DNA from: Emergomyces orientalis
Lineage: Eukaryota; Ascomycota; Eurotiomycetes; Onygenales; Ajellomycetaceae
Assembly (NCBI GenBank): GCA_002110485.1
Contig: MOWL01000070.1
Span: 558,001 to 622,000, forward strand
Length of the DNA stretch: 64,000 bases
Direction of reading: 5' to 3'
Part shown: in pieces, positions 47,473 to 58,303 of the stretch
Layout of the letters: every line of letters begins with the position of its first letter
Position numbering within the stretch: position 1 is the stretch's first letter
Position numbers and translations under genes: made by a program
The notes under the pieces: model-generated
Told to the model about the DNA's origin: nothing
The model's input: the letters and a program-made list of their open reading frames with translations, nothing else
Databases searched by the model: none

Positions 47473-48072
47473 GGGGGCGTTGTTGGTCGGTTGATGGGCG
47501 TTTTGTGTGCCTAGCATTGTTGGGAATGTCTTTTTTCTTTTTCTGGTTTTGGCAGAGTAGCATTTATTTACATGTTTGCATGGAGTTTGGGTGTTCTCCC
47601 CATTTCCCGGAATCGTACGGGGGACCGAATGGCGTACAATATCCCTTCCAAGTGTGTCTTATATGGAGCCTGATACTGTCCTGTTTGCGGGCGGATGTAG
47701 AAGAAACTGGTTTTGTTTGCTTAGCATACCCCAGAAATCAGAAGAGCTGTGTACTATACAATATACATAAAATAGAATGGAGGAAATGTGCAAATTTCTT
47801 TTTCCGCACTTCTCAATTGGAAATTTACTGACAGATCTTACTTCCGAAAATCAGAGCAAATCAAGAAAGCACACATCACTAGATATCTCAGTCAACCAAG
47901 AGCATTATAAAGAAAAAAACCTCGCCAATTACCGCCGAAAATATCATCTTCTGATCCATGAAAACACCTCCGACACCATCCATCCCAACCACACGGCACC
48001 ACCCCCAGCTTATATATATGGAAGGAAAAGCGAGAACGAAAAGAGAGAAATCTCTCCATCCATATATTACTC
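47473..48072. other. Convergent intergenic gap
   Basis: About 600 nt between vps37 and the PAP2 gene, containing both 3' UTRs. No gene recognised. Confidence 0.6.
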
Positions 48073-49438
48073 TCATACATTATTCTCCCCCCTATGAGCC
48101 ACCCCACTCGTACTACCCGGTCTTAACGAAGAAGACGACGCCTGCTCATTCACCTTCTTCAGCCCATGCCCGACATACCCATTTACCCCAATCCCAGCAA
48201 AGAACGCTCGCTCGGGACTTCGCGCGCCCCAAGCCCAGCCCGCACCGCCAGAGCTTAGTGGTAGGTGGTACCAACGGAATCCCAACCAGGCGAAGAAAAT
48301 ACCCAGCAGACTGCCGAAAAGGATGTCGAAGCCGTAATGGCGGTTGTCGAACCAGCGGGTGGAGGCTATATATGTTGCGGCGACGATGGGCGCGGCGGCG
48401 ATGGCGAGGAGGTAGGTTGGCGGTGCGGCGGATTGGTTTCTGAGCGGTACCCTGTTTGGTTCAGAGGTAGATTCGTTGTGCTGGGAGGTGCTGGGATATG
48501 GTGCATCAAATGGGTGTGGGGCTTTGGCAGCTGCGTGGTTGCTATAGTTGTTATCTGCTGAAAAGGTGGTTTGTCGGGTATCCTGGGTATAAGGTCTTGG
48601 GGCGAGGTAAGGGATCGAGATGGATAATTTTGCGCAAAGCCAGAGAGTTAGGTAGGTTAGGCCCGCGAACGATGCTGTGAGGGTGGGAGGTATCAGTATT
48701 TGTTGTATAATTTTCTATTTCCCCCCAGGCGCAGGGTTGATGTGGGACTTACTAGAAGCGTGTCCACTAGGAAAGCTAACAAAAGCCTCTCTGGTGAGTT
48801 CCTCCAAGGTATTCTGGCATATCGTATACGAGACCAAAAGTGGTGCACCCTCAAGTCTTTCACCTAGACCTCCAACTACATGAGCGGAAATATCAGATAA
48901 ATTTGGATTACAGCGACTAAGTAGATCCGGCCGAGGTTTCCCATATATGACCTTGAGCGCCTCTGTAGACGCATACACCCCTGCGTATGCGATGCCTAAA
49001 CCCATCCATCCAACATTCCACTCCCATATTTTGCGTTGCCATACGAGAGCCTTGGGCGCATGCTTGTCCGCTGTGAGACCTGGGATAAAAAAAATGCTTC
49101 CCAGAAAAATGATAACTGCGGGCGCGACTAGGGTGACCAGGATCAAAACTGTTACTGAAACTGTTTCATGAACAGCATATGGGTAGGATATGCCTGGGTC
49201 AGTGAGCGAAAATGGGTTTCTATTCGGTTCTGCGAGTTTCAAAATGCGACCTGCGGCTGCGGTCACCCTATATGTAGAGGGTTAGCGATTGCGACGATCC
49301 ATTGGACTTTCATGAAGCTGATATTTCCCAGACGATAACGCACAGTATTAATATCCAGTCGAACACATATGACACTATCAACCGCTTAGAGAACCGCCAG
49401 TCACGGCGGACGGATTCCAGCAGGTTTGAGATGGCCAT
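48073..49438 (-). CDS. PAP2-family lipid phosphate phosphatase
   Basis: Three exons (49438-49344, 49267-48753, 48674-48073) encode 403 residues. Membrane PAP2 phosphatases of the Dpp1/Lpp1 class dephosphorylate phosphatidate, lysophosphatidate and diacylglycerol pyrophosphate. The three-part active site is present: KxxxxxxRP is represented by the GKPRPDLL region (Lys142), SFPSGHAS gives His201, and RWFDNRHYGFDILFGS gives the last Arg..His..Asp motif. About six hydrophobic segments surround these. Between motifs two and three, exon 3 holds a long hydrophilic loop rich in Ser, Asn and Pro, longer than in yeast Dpp1. The tail is Gly/Ser-rich. The second motif is split by an intron right after GHAS. 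Confidence 0.9.
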
Positions 49439-50064
49439 TGAGGTTAAACAGTAAGGCGGCACCACATATGATAGTTAAGATTGAAGGATAGAAAATTGTA
49501 TATTAAATATCAGGGGCGGAGAAAGGAGGCAGTCTTAAAACAGATCAGAGAGATAGCAAAAGATGGAGAAACAGAGAATGGGCGGACACGATCGCGTGCA
49601 ACGTATACTTGAGTATGATACACGTGCTCCAGCGACATCAAACCAGGGCCAAAAGGTTAGCTCTTCCTGCTCATTCTTACACTGCAACACAGCAAAGAGA
49701 GTGTTTTTGAGGTTGGCTGGCCAGGAGGAGTCCGGTCCAGGACAGAGAAAGAATGCGACAATTGAGAGAAAAGATGAGGTTGAGACTTGCCCACGTAAGT
49801 CGGCCCCAAAAATGCCCGTTTTGGGATGGAGATCCGTTCAGCCCTGCAGGGTCGTATCACGCTTGCGAAAGCCCCCTTAAATTGCGGGGGCTAAGCAACT
49901 TTGGTACATTTAATTGCCCTGCCCGCTTGCCACCCCATGAATACTAGTAATAACCATAAAGCTACCATCACCCACAACCTACCTACTAGGTACCTAGGTA
50001 TCAATCTCTCTGGTAATAATCAATAGTACAGCGAGATTCAGCCACAAGCCAGGCATCTAATGCC
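49439..50064. promoter_or_regulatory. Divergent promoter of PAP2 and GGCT-like genes
   Basis: About 630 nt between divergent starts. Contains CTACCTACTAGGTACCTAGGTA near 49,980-50,001, an imperfect palindrome of unknown meaning. Confidence 0.45.
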
Positions 50065-50658
50065 ATGTCTACCGATAATCCTCAAGATTCGGCTGTCACT
50101 GACACCACCATAGAATCCTCTCGAGGCGGGCCCGCTCCTCAAATTGATCCGCCATGGAAACCAACCTACCTCTTCGTCTACGGCTCCCTCATGGATACCG
50201 ATGTCCTCCAATATGTCCTAGGCCTTCCCAAACTTCCACCTCCTCTCCAGCCTGCAAAGCTTAAAAACTACAAAATGAAGATGTGGGGGATTTATCCCAC
50301 CCTCGTTCCCAGTCCCTCCTCCACCTCCAATAGCAACAGTAGTAGTAATGAAAAGGACGAAAACGAAGGTGATGCCGATGATGCAATTCCCGGCGCGCTC
50401 TATCTAGTTGAGCACCCGGCGCAATTCACATTGCTAGAGAGGTACGAGACGAGGGCCTACACATGGCACCGCTGCGTTGCAGAGATTACGGATGATGCTG
50501 GTGTCACGTCTACGACGGAGCAGAGCGGGTTCGAGTGTCGGACGTTCGTCTGGGCGGGGGACCCTGATAGTTTTGAATTGTTTGATGGGGCGACGTTTGA
50601 TTTGGAGAGGTATCGGAAGTATTACAAACCGAAGTTTTTGACGAACAGACTTTCTTGA
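50065..50658 (+). CDS. AIG2/GGCT-like (gamma-glutamylcyclotransferase fold) protein
   Basis: Intronless, 197 residues. The beta-barrel family start is PTYLFVYGSLMDTDVLQYVLG, where YGSL forms the substrate loop of gamma-glutamylcyclotransferase-like proteins. It is followed by KMKMWGIYPTLVPS, then after a Ser/Asn/Asp-rich insertion (residues about 93-112) the conserved IPGALYLVEHPAQFTLLERYE, containing the catalytic-type glutamate, and AYTWHRCVAEI. It ends with FDLERYRKYYKP. Such fungal AIG2-like proteins are predicted gamma-glutamylamine cyclotransferases or remain uncharacterised; the substrate is not assignable. Confidence 0.87.
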   Translation: MSTDNPQDSAVTDTTIESSRGGPAPQIDPPWKPTYLFVYGSLMDTDVLQYVLGLPKLPPPLQPAKLKNYKMKMWGIYPTLVPSPSSTSNSNSSSNEKDENEGDADDAIPGALYLVEHPAQFTLLERYETRAYTWHRCVAEITDDAGVTSTTEQSGFECRTFVWAGDPDSFELFDGATFDLERYRKYYKPKFLTNRLS

Positions 50659-50799
50659 GGTGTTCTCCTTTAGTATCTTGGTCTCAGTGTCTCTGGGCAT
50701 TGATGTGGATACCTCCTACGGAGATATAAGATAGGTATGTTTGTTGAGTACACCTGTAGCTGCTTCTTCACCTTGTGATAGATGCATATGAACAAATAG

Positions 50800-50807
<8 letters not shown>

Positions 50808-50830
<23 letters not shown>
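50808..50830 (+). repeat. Poly(A) run of 23
   Basis: Homopolymer of A in the gap between two convergent genes, 150 nt after the GGCT-like stop. On the minus strand it is a T23 run past the end of the aldo-keto reductase. Confidence 0.9.
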
Positions 50831-50831
<1 letters not shown>

Positions 50832-50968
50832 GAAGAAATAAGAAGCCAGAAATCCGTGCGTTTTCAGGATGAGCCAAGAGAAAAAATGTCCACCAACTAT
50901 TTTAAATACACCTTACACCATAGATATTTTGTTAGATTCAAATGGGTGGTGTGCTCCCAAACACAATC

Positions 50969-52238
50969 TTATCCAGACACTAACTTCTGCTTCCCATCCA
51001 AATCCGCGAAAAAATTATACCCAAAATCCTCGCTCGAATCGTTAAAGCGTCGTTTCTTGTCGACGCCATCAATCTTCTTGACATAATCGGGGTCGAGTTG
51101 GAAATCAGATTTCAAGTTTTGCTGGATGCGTTCTGGCGTCTTGGACTTGACGAGCACGGAATGGCCGTGCGCAACTCCCCAGGCTATGTGCCAAAAGCAA
51201 AACGAAAAAGAAAAAATTTCTCAGTCAGCAAAATATAGTATATAATAACGCCCTCAGAATCGTTAGATATTAGAAACTGTACGTACCCAATGCAACCTGC
51301 GCACACGTCTTCCCAGTCTTCTCCGCCACCTCCTTAAGAACGGGATCATCAAGCATCCTGCCCACCTTCTCGCGATTATAAATTTCATTCTGATTACCCA
51401 GCGACGAATACTGCGTGATATGGATTCCCTTACTGGCGTGGAACTTTACGAATTCTTCCTGCTGCAGCCACGGGTGTAGTTCCAGCTGGTGAACGGCGGG
51501 CACTGTGGAGGTGTTGGCGAGCAGCCGCTCCACCTCCGCCTTAGAGAAGTTGGAGATCCCGATCGCCTTGGCTTTGCCGGATTGCTGGAGCTTTTCCATG
51601 GCTTTGTAGGTCTGGGGATTTATGTTAGCAGTTTTTACACCATGAAAATCAGGGGGCAAGGATATTCAATTTAAGGTCATAAAAGGGGGAACACCATACA
51701 TCGACATAATCAATCTTCGCTGTCTTCGGATTTCCCTGCTCATCCTTGGGGAACTGCTCGTCCCCACGAGCAAAGGCAACGGGCCAGTGCATGAGATATA
51801 GATCCACGTAGCTCACGCCCAGGTCCTTTAGCGACTGGCTGATAGCGAAATCGACGTCCTCTGGGTGATGCTTATTGTTCCATAACTTGGATGTGATGAA
51901 GATCTCTTCACGGGGGATTCCGCTTCTCTTTAGTGCGCGGCCGATGGCGGCTTCGGTTCCATAACTATGGTTTGTCCACCTGTGGTTAGCTACCTTGGTT
52001 TGCTTTGGCGGGGTTGAAAAGGAGTGGAAGATGGAATCGGGGGGGACAATATTGTGTTTGGAGGACGGACTGGTTTTGGGTGCTCCTACATGGCTGCTGT
52101 ATCGATGTGACGGTATCCGGCTTCCAGTGCGGTTAGGACTGCTTTCTCCTGCGCATCTTCATCTTGCCAAGTACCCAGGCCAATGGCTGGGATATAGGCG
52201 CTGGTGTTGAGTTTGAATTTTGTTGGTGAAGCGGCCAT
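50969..52238 (-). CDS. Aldo-keto reductase
   Basis: Four exons (52238-52090, 51964-51700, 51611-51287, 51183-50969) encode 317 residues, standard for the NADPH-dependent aldo-keto reductase superfamily (TIM barrel, cytosolic reduction of aldehydes and ketones). The catalytic tetrad is visible: Asp46 in YRHIDTAA, Tyr51 in IYGTE, Lys76 in TSKLWN and His109 in LMHWPV. Other conserved segments are AIGISNFSKAEVERLL, VHQLELHPWLQQEEFV and the cofactor-loop-like SVLVKSKTPERIQQN. The latter has Val-Lys-Ser in place of the more common IPKS, so cofactor preference could differ. The most similar yeast proteins are the Gre3/Ypr1/Gcy1 group. All introns are canonical. Confidence 0.92.
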
Positions 52239-55200
52239 GGTTAATCGTTAATTAAAGTAAATGATATGTAATTTTGATATTATTTCGGATAGAAATTGAA
52301 ACCCTGGAAAACAGGAGGCCTTTCTCCTTTGATATGTTAAACAACAAATAGAAAAGAAGCCAATCGGGGTAAATAACTAGCAATTGGTATATAATCCATG
52401 AACGTCATCCAGGTTGAAAGTTGGAAACTCTGGTATTATGACGTCTATAGGAACAATCTTAAACAAATGTTCAGTCAGTTCGAAACAAGTATTCTTGAAC
52501 TAGGAAAATCTGACAGCTCTTCTTTCGAAACACTTTTTGGCGTTTCTCTTTATAAACCTTCATTCCAAAACTCTAACTCTTGGGTTATCATAGGCATAGT
52601 ATTCGCTTGTCAATCCCACAGCGTTTCGTTTCAAGCAAAAGAAGTGATGAAGAATCGGTAATAATATGCCACTGAGGGTTACGAATTCACGCCATCCTGA
52701 GTCATCAAGCCAATCAATCTTCGTGGGGGTATATAGAAGCATGGTATCCAAACAAAATTAAAATTAAAAAAATAAAGAAAGAAAAAAAGACCAAAAGCAC
52801 ATCGTGTTTTTATCAAAGAGCTCCTCGATCTCCACGACATCGTTCCGTCCATGTTGAATTTTCAGATAAGGAGACATAGATCCCAGGTGCAACATACGCA
52901 ATTACTCATCAATTTTGCAGAAAAACCTTACTGCGTGCTGTGATGTTGATGTGAGTAGCGGGTTTTGAATCACCACGGTTTCTTTCCTCGCAGCATCAGC
53001 ACGCGTTCACAAGCCATCACTTCTTCAGTAGATGGTTCGCCATTCAATCTAGGCGAATGCTTACTCTCCATCGCCAGCATGGTTTCAAATTTGTCAACGT
53101 CTATCTTCTTCGACTGCCAACATTTGAGGGGAAGCCGGGTCACATGGTGGCAGAATCACCGCTCCCCAAACCAGTCGAGAGAACCATATTAATACCCAAA
53201 CTGTAGATATTATTGCAGTCGATAACACACCCCCAATGGTAACCCGCGTTAGTCGCAATATCAAACTTCCACGGCGCAAACGGTCACTGTCTTAAGTTCT
53301 TCTGCATATGCTGCCTTCATAGTTATGTTGCCGAGCTGACGTGGCCCAAAATTTATGCTTCCTCTTGGGTCATTTACGCGTGTATCAATGGAGGAGGACT
53401 CCTCCTCCTCCTCCACAGGTGGGCTCTAAATGTCACATTCCTCTGTGCTAGAAGTGGGGTTTTCGTTTCTTTGCCGGTTCAGCTGCGCAAGGGCTGGCTC
53501 ACATGTGTCTCTTGGTTGCCATCTTAATTAGCCTGTAAGAAATTGAAACGAACAAGGCCAGAACAGAGCCTCTCAACTGTTCAAGCCACATACCAAGCTT
53601 TCTCATCTTCGGGTAACTTTAGCAGGGAAGGTTATTCTGGCCTTCTTGAGTATGGCAGCGTGGGAGAGACGTGGGCCATCGCATGTATTCTGTTTCTATT
53701 TTTATGCTGTGGAGCAAGAGGACAAGAGACATTGGAAGGATTCGATCAGGTGCTATGCGGCTCCCAAACCTTCCAAGGTTGAGTTGCGCTCGTTCATGAT
53801 GTGGCTGAGGGAGACCTGGCTCCATCATCAACCAGACAACCCCAACCAAACATAATAGAGAAGAATTAATGGACATCTCCATATTTCCAAACAGCCGCAC
53901 GCTAATCACCAAACAATAGTAATATCAGCCTGGTCGAATCACCCACGTAAATGTCCATCCATTTGGTGATTTTCATTTTGGTGATTGCACGGCTGCATGC
54001 GCCATCACCGACTGGCAACTAGTCGCAAGACCTTTTAGTTTGCAGCCTTGGGCGTACTGCGTAGTGCATGTTGATATTCCGCCTGGATACCCCAGCCTCG
54101 AAGCCTGATTTGTATGTCGTCGATATGTATATCAGATGAAGGAATGAAGGGGCAATGGAACTGTTCTGCGACATTTTCTCAAGATGCCGATGCTACCCCC
54201 TCTCTCCATGCCATGGGATTTTTTGTGGCTAATGCGAAATTTAGTGCAATCATAAGCATAGGTTCTATGATCCTTGGACCATGTTGTTTTACCTGACAGA
54301 ACCCCGACGAAAGTGTAAAAGGGCAGGGGTAGTAGGATCAACAGGACCATCTCATCACCCAAGTTTCGGATCACCCAGACTGCATGGGAGACGAGAGAAG
54401 CACAAAGAAAACATCGAAAGGGGCCACGATCAACAATTTGCCAGCAGTAACTTGAAGATTCGCAGCGTTTCTTGAACATAAATATCAGGAGAAGGCAGCA
54501 AAATATACAGCCTTCTGGGGCGGGAGTTTCGAAAATCTCATATTGCCTTGTATCTGTAGAAAATGCATGTGTCACTGTTGTACTCACATTCTTTGCATGA
54601 TGACGGCCATCGTCACCAAATCTCAAACAGCGAATAAATATCGCGCCGAACTGGCCTCGCCTGGACTCACCAAGCCACAGTCCCCGACTGAGACGAAATA
54701 CGAGGAAGAACCTTGGTCGGGATTTGATTAGGTACTAGCGCTGCACCGTTTATAGGCAGCAGAGCCAATTATACGATGACGCATTGATGCTCACTGTTGG
54801 AAAGAACGCCGGTGTACAAGGCGACGGGAAAGCCACAGCACTAAAATGCCAATGAACTTGACCAGCACACTGTACCCTTGCGCTTGGCTGCAGCGGTCTG
54901 AGCCTCAGACTAGCACCAAGGAAGCTTTACTCAAAACAGGTCCTGAGTGGAGAATCCGAGCTTTGGAGGATGCGAATTATTTGCCAATTCCTCAACGAAG
55001 CCCCTGAGTTGGGGGGTGAGAAGGGTACCCGTCGACAAGGCTCCGCCAGGATGCGCTGGGCTGTGGTGGGTACTCACCCATATATATATCAAGAGTCCCC
55101 CCATTGTCTTCGCAATCCGGTTTCCTATATTGTCTAACACCAGAAGGTCAATCCACTTGCCATACTCTGCTCATTTGATACCTGCTCAGACATTTAAACA

Positions 55201-55263
55201 TCAAACAAACTCTCTTGCTCTCCTCCTGAATCCTTTAATAAACACAATACCTTCCCAATAACT
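52239..55263. other. Gene-poor intergenic region, no gene recognised
   Basis: About 3 kb. Many short frames on both strands, including one of 164 codons (54132-54626 minus), but none carries a domain or coding-like composition. A small GGAGGAGGACTCCTCCTCC palindrome lies at about 53,391. Probably non-coding or heavily decayed sequence. Confidence 0.5.
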
Positions 55264-55839
55264 ATGCAATTCAAACTCTTCTCCATCCTGGCCCTCGCCG
55301 CCACCTTCGTCGCAGCTGACGAGGTTGTTGAGAAAAAGCGTGATCTTCAAGATGACCTGTAAGTGTCTTAACATAATCATAGCAATACAGGAGAAAGAAA
55401 AACGAAAAAACAGAATAAACAGAATGCACGAAAGCTAACTCTCTCTCCCTCACATAACAGTAACTCCATCGGCGCAGACATCGTCTCAGACCTAAAAGGC
55501 AATTTTAACAACTTGGTCACCGCCATCGGCAACATCCCACCAGATGTTGCCTCGGCCCTCGCCACCGCCGTTCCCCAGCCCACTGGCACGGACATCCAGG
55601 GCTACATCAACTCCCTTTTCAGCGATGTCAACGACGGTACCCCTCCAGCTTGGTACACCGGCCTGCCGCAGAACGCCAAAGGCTTCCTCAGCTCTAAGGC
55701 TTCGGAACTCGGTACCGTTCTCCCAACTGTCTCCCCTACGCCAACTGGAAACTACGCTCCAGGCTCAAAGCCAACCGGTGCCATCTTAGGCAGCCTTGTT
55801 GGCGCTGCTGGTGTTCTGGGACTGGCTGTTATGCTGTAA
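55264..55839 (+). CDS. Small secreted protein with signal peptide and GPI-like tail
   Basis: Two exons (55264-55358 and 55461-55839) encode 157 residues. The first about 18 residues are a signal peptide (MQFKLFSILALAATFVAA), followed by a Lys-Lys-Arg (EVVEKKRDL) that could be a Kex2 processing site. The mature region is Ala/Pro/Thr-rich with PPDVASALATAVPQPTGTDIQGYINSL-like sequence, one conserved-looking WYTGLP motif and no cysteines. The C-terminus has a small-residue Pro/Gly region followed by a hydrophobic stretch (GAILGSLVGAAGVLGLAVML), as expected for GPI anchoring. Related short proteins seem common in Onygenales, from memory; function is unknown. CAATA and pyrimidine tracts precede the ATG. 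Confidence 0.85.
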
Positions 55840-56987
55840 AGGGGCTGGGTTGGAAACGCGGGATGGTTTGGTGGCTGTGATGCCGTTGCTCCTCTCGTCT
55901 CTTTTTTTTCGAGATTAGATGGAGATTAATGCCCACGGCGGTCGGCAGCTTTTGCTATACTTCTTCTCCAATTCTTCTTCCATGATATCCCTTGCTTTGG
56001 TTCTTTTACTTTTATTAAAAAAATTGGTCCTGAGCTTTATACCGCCCAAGATGTGCAGGGAAAAGATGTTGGGATATACAGGCTCTGCTTTGGGAGAAAT
56101 CTTTGTACCACCGGTGTACCTATATGTTTTGCCAGTCCCTTTTTTCTTGTTTCGCATTTTGATATCGTAATATTTTATTTGGAGTAGTTAGGTTTAGTTT
56201 CACGGACAACGCAACGGCGACGCGAAATTTGTTAAGTAAAAAGGAATGAAAGAAACTCAAGAAAGAGTTCTCACTTTTCCTGATGAATTTCCCAGTTCTG
56301 ATTCGCCCCGGTCTTTGAGGCTCTCCCATCATGGCCCTTCTCCCCCTTTCGATCCTTTCGCTCCAAGAGCCGTTAATTGTTGTTGACACTGGCAAATACC
56401 TTATTACCGAATACTCAAGGGCTAGCGGATATTGGAAACTTTTTAGCTGATGTGAGATGCTCCACGAAGGGATTCTGAAACGCAGGATTTATACTAAACC
56501 TTCCATCTCCGCGTGGCGACGGGTGTCTGAGATCTACTTACGATTTTCGCATACACCCCCGCGTTGGGCCCGTGATTGCTGCACAACAGCTGTATCTTCA
56601 AACCCATTATATATTTCAGCTATAATAGTATGGTTTGTATTTTTCGGGGTTATAAGTGCGAAGAGCACAAGAAATAATCTATATGTGTACAGAGTAGTTT
56701 TTTTGATTAATATGCAAGTGCGCGTATGGCCTTTCCCGCCCGCCCGTAACTCTTAGCGTCTCCAATAAATTCTCGATATTTTTTTTTTCCACAACCGAAA
56801 ATATTCCTTTCCTCCACACAACAGCCAAAAAACCAACAACCATCAGATGCTTTGAGGGAAACTTTCTTCCAGAGCTCTAATGCGCTAGATTGAGAATGAG
56901 ACGTTTCACAATGCCATAATTATTATCTGCCATGGATTTTATATTAGCTAGGTAAGCTTTTGCTCCCACGAATTCCCAAATTTCCCT
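55840..56987. other. Intergenic, no gene recognised
   Basis: About 1.1 kb of A/T-rich sequence between the secreted protein gene and the snoRNA array. It may hold the promoter of the snoRNA host transcript. Confidence 0.5.
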
Positions 56988-57082
56988 TTATGTGATGACT
57001 TTCCTTACAACATGAACAATCCAAATCCTATATTCATCATGACGGATGCCAATATTGCTATTGGTAAACCTCTCTGATATGC
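56988..57082 (+). ncRNA. Candidate C/D box snoRNA (unassigned)
   Basis: Box C GTGATGA at 56992-56998 and box D CTGA at 57074-57077 enclose 86 nt. It lies 35 nt downstream of an AG/GTAAGC donor-like site, the first member of the array. No rRNA target was recognised for the sequence upstream of box D, and no terminal stem is obvious, so this is the weakest member. Confidence 0.35.
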
Positions 57083-57299
57083 TACTCGCTTGCCAATTTA
57101 CTCGCTATGTCGGTGGACACCGCTGATTGACTGACCTGTCTGCCTTCAGGAAATCCGTTTCATGTATTCAATCTCATGTAACTAACTTTTCGTCTTCTGA
57201 ACAAAAGGCAATTAATTCATTTATAAAAGGTACGTTTTGAGGCAAACACAATTCTCAAACCCCAGGGAACACTTTCTTCTCCATCAATTCCTCCTTCCC

Positions 57300-57396
57300 C
57301 TTCTATGATGACTCTACGACATGCAAAGGCATTCCTCAAACTTAAGTTATCATGTGGAAACTGTCAAACTACAAGTTTCAGCCTTGTCTGACTACA
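57300..57396 (+). ncRNA. C/D box snoRNA, snR41-like (18S rRNA guide)
   Basis: Box C ATGATGA at 57305-57311 and box D CTGA at 57388-57391. One base upstream of box D is AAGTTTCAGCCTTG, a 14-nt perfect complement to the universally conserved 18S segment CAAGGCTGAAACTT. The fifth nucleotide upstream of box D pairs with the first G of AAGG, which is the site (yeast Gm1126) methylated under snR41 guidance. It lies in an apparent intron starting GTACGT at about 57230 and ending near a GCTAAC..TTTTAG site at 57479. The terminal stem is weak. Confidence 0.78.
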
Positions 57397-57545
57397 CCTC
57401 TCAATTTATTGCTTCAATTCGAGTTTTTAAATTTATACTGGTCTAAGTAACGTTGCTAACATCGTTCCTGACTTTTAGGTACGCTTTTAATTTTTTAATA
57501 TTTTTTGCCTTGGATAAATTACCTTCCTTGCACCTGGTCATGCCA

Positions 57546-57682
57546 TTCTTATGAAGAATACTTGAACGAACGGGCGGACAGAACTGCTTCCATCGCCCCT
57601 CATCCATTACATGCAGAGCGTACAAACTTTGCGGGTGCTGGGGTCGTTGGATTGCTTGTTGAGAATTCGTCAGCTGATTATT
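57546..57682 (+). ncRNA. Candidate C/D box snoRNA, snR70-like
   Basis: Box C-like ATGAAGA (57551-57557), internal box CAGA (57579-57582) and box D CTGA (57674-57677) give about 127 nt, long like yeast snR70. Just upstream of the internal box is ACGGGCGG, complementary to CCGCCCGT of 18S helix 44. Counting five bases upstream of CAGA reaches the base pairing with yeast C1639, the snR70 target. The duplex is only 8 bp and boxes are imperfect; position between snR41-like and snR51-like members supports the call. Confidence 0.5.
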
Positions 57683-57837
57683 ATGATACCGCCTTTTGCC
57701 TTGCGTGCTGCTGGTAATAGTTTTGGAAATGAAGATAAACTAACCCTGCACGCTCTAGGTAAATTCAATTCTTCCTGCTCTCAATGCAGATACCTCCAAT
57801 TCTCCTTTTCTGGGCTTGCGCCTATCAGCTGTCGTCT

Positions 57838-57946
57838 CTTGCATGATGAACCATATTCACACTGTTTGAACCCGGCACCATTGTGTTTTGGGATATGAAC
57901 GTACTTACACTGAAAATTCTGATTTAATGAGGTATGTCTGAGAATG
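57838..57946 (+). ncRNA. Candidate C/D box snoRNA, snR51-like
   Basis: Box C ATGATGA at 57843-57849 and a CTGA at 57938-57941. At 57919-57931 is CTGATTTAATGAG, a 13-nt perfect complement to 18S CTCATTAAATCAG, which contains A100, the yeast snR51 target. The distance between this guide and the nearest CTGA does not fit the five-nucleotide rule exactly (a degenerate D' would be needed at about 57933), so boundaries are uncertain. Confidence 0.5.
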
Positions 57947-58216
57947 TCACCCGTTCATGGTGCACGACTGTGCGTTTGGAGCTGAAGCTAATTCATAGGC
58001 TCAAAGCCTGACATTAGACGATACGCTGTTTGGAATTACCCTCAGGATATTTACCTTGGGTTTTCTTGGTATTGACCATCGCTAATTCACTTTGATGCGA
58101 TTATAGAAACCAACCCCCCCCAATACCCATTTTACTGTAGGCTATTTTATGATTTACGGGTACGTTAACTTTTTCTTTCTTCTTCGGCACTGCTTCCAGC
58201 TCCTTTTCTCTTGAAA

Positions 58217-58303
58217 ACCACCTGATGAACTCATATATTTCGCTGTGTTCTTACCGAGTCTCGACTTTGAAGACAACTATCATCTTGGAGACCTGATATC
58301 CTT
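58217..58303 (+). ncRNA. Candidate C/D box snoRNA (possible 25S guide)
   Basis: Box C CTGATGA at 58222-58228 and box D CTGA at 58295-58298, 77 nt apart, about 65 nt after a GTACGT donor-like site. The 13 nt next to box D, TCATCTTGGAGAC, can pair with GTCTCCAAGGTGA of large-subunit rRNA as I recall it, with one G-U pair, and the fifth base would select a C. No yeast orthologue assigned. Confidence 0.45.

Noticed and set aside
54132..54626. 164-codon minus-strand frame in the 52-55 kb gap
   Set aside because: No domain, scattered Cys and aromatic composition unlike the genes here, and no splice-linked partner exon; treated as chance.
57040..57170. Possible mini-exon gene starting ATGACGGATGCCAATATTG with a GTAAAC donor
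   Set aside because: Joined reading stops after about 18 codons and the ATG lies between box C and box D of a candidate snoRNA.
57505..57898. Short plus-strand frames in the snoRNA array
   Set aside because: They cross box C/D elements and donor-like sites and have no protein similarity; the RNA interpretation explains the sequence better.
58217..58303. Assignment of the last snoRNA candidate to U24/snR24
   Set aside because: The U24 guides as recalled target other 25S segments, so the resemblance does not hold; left unassigned.
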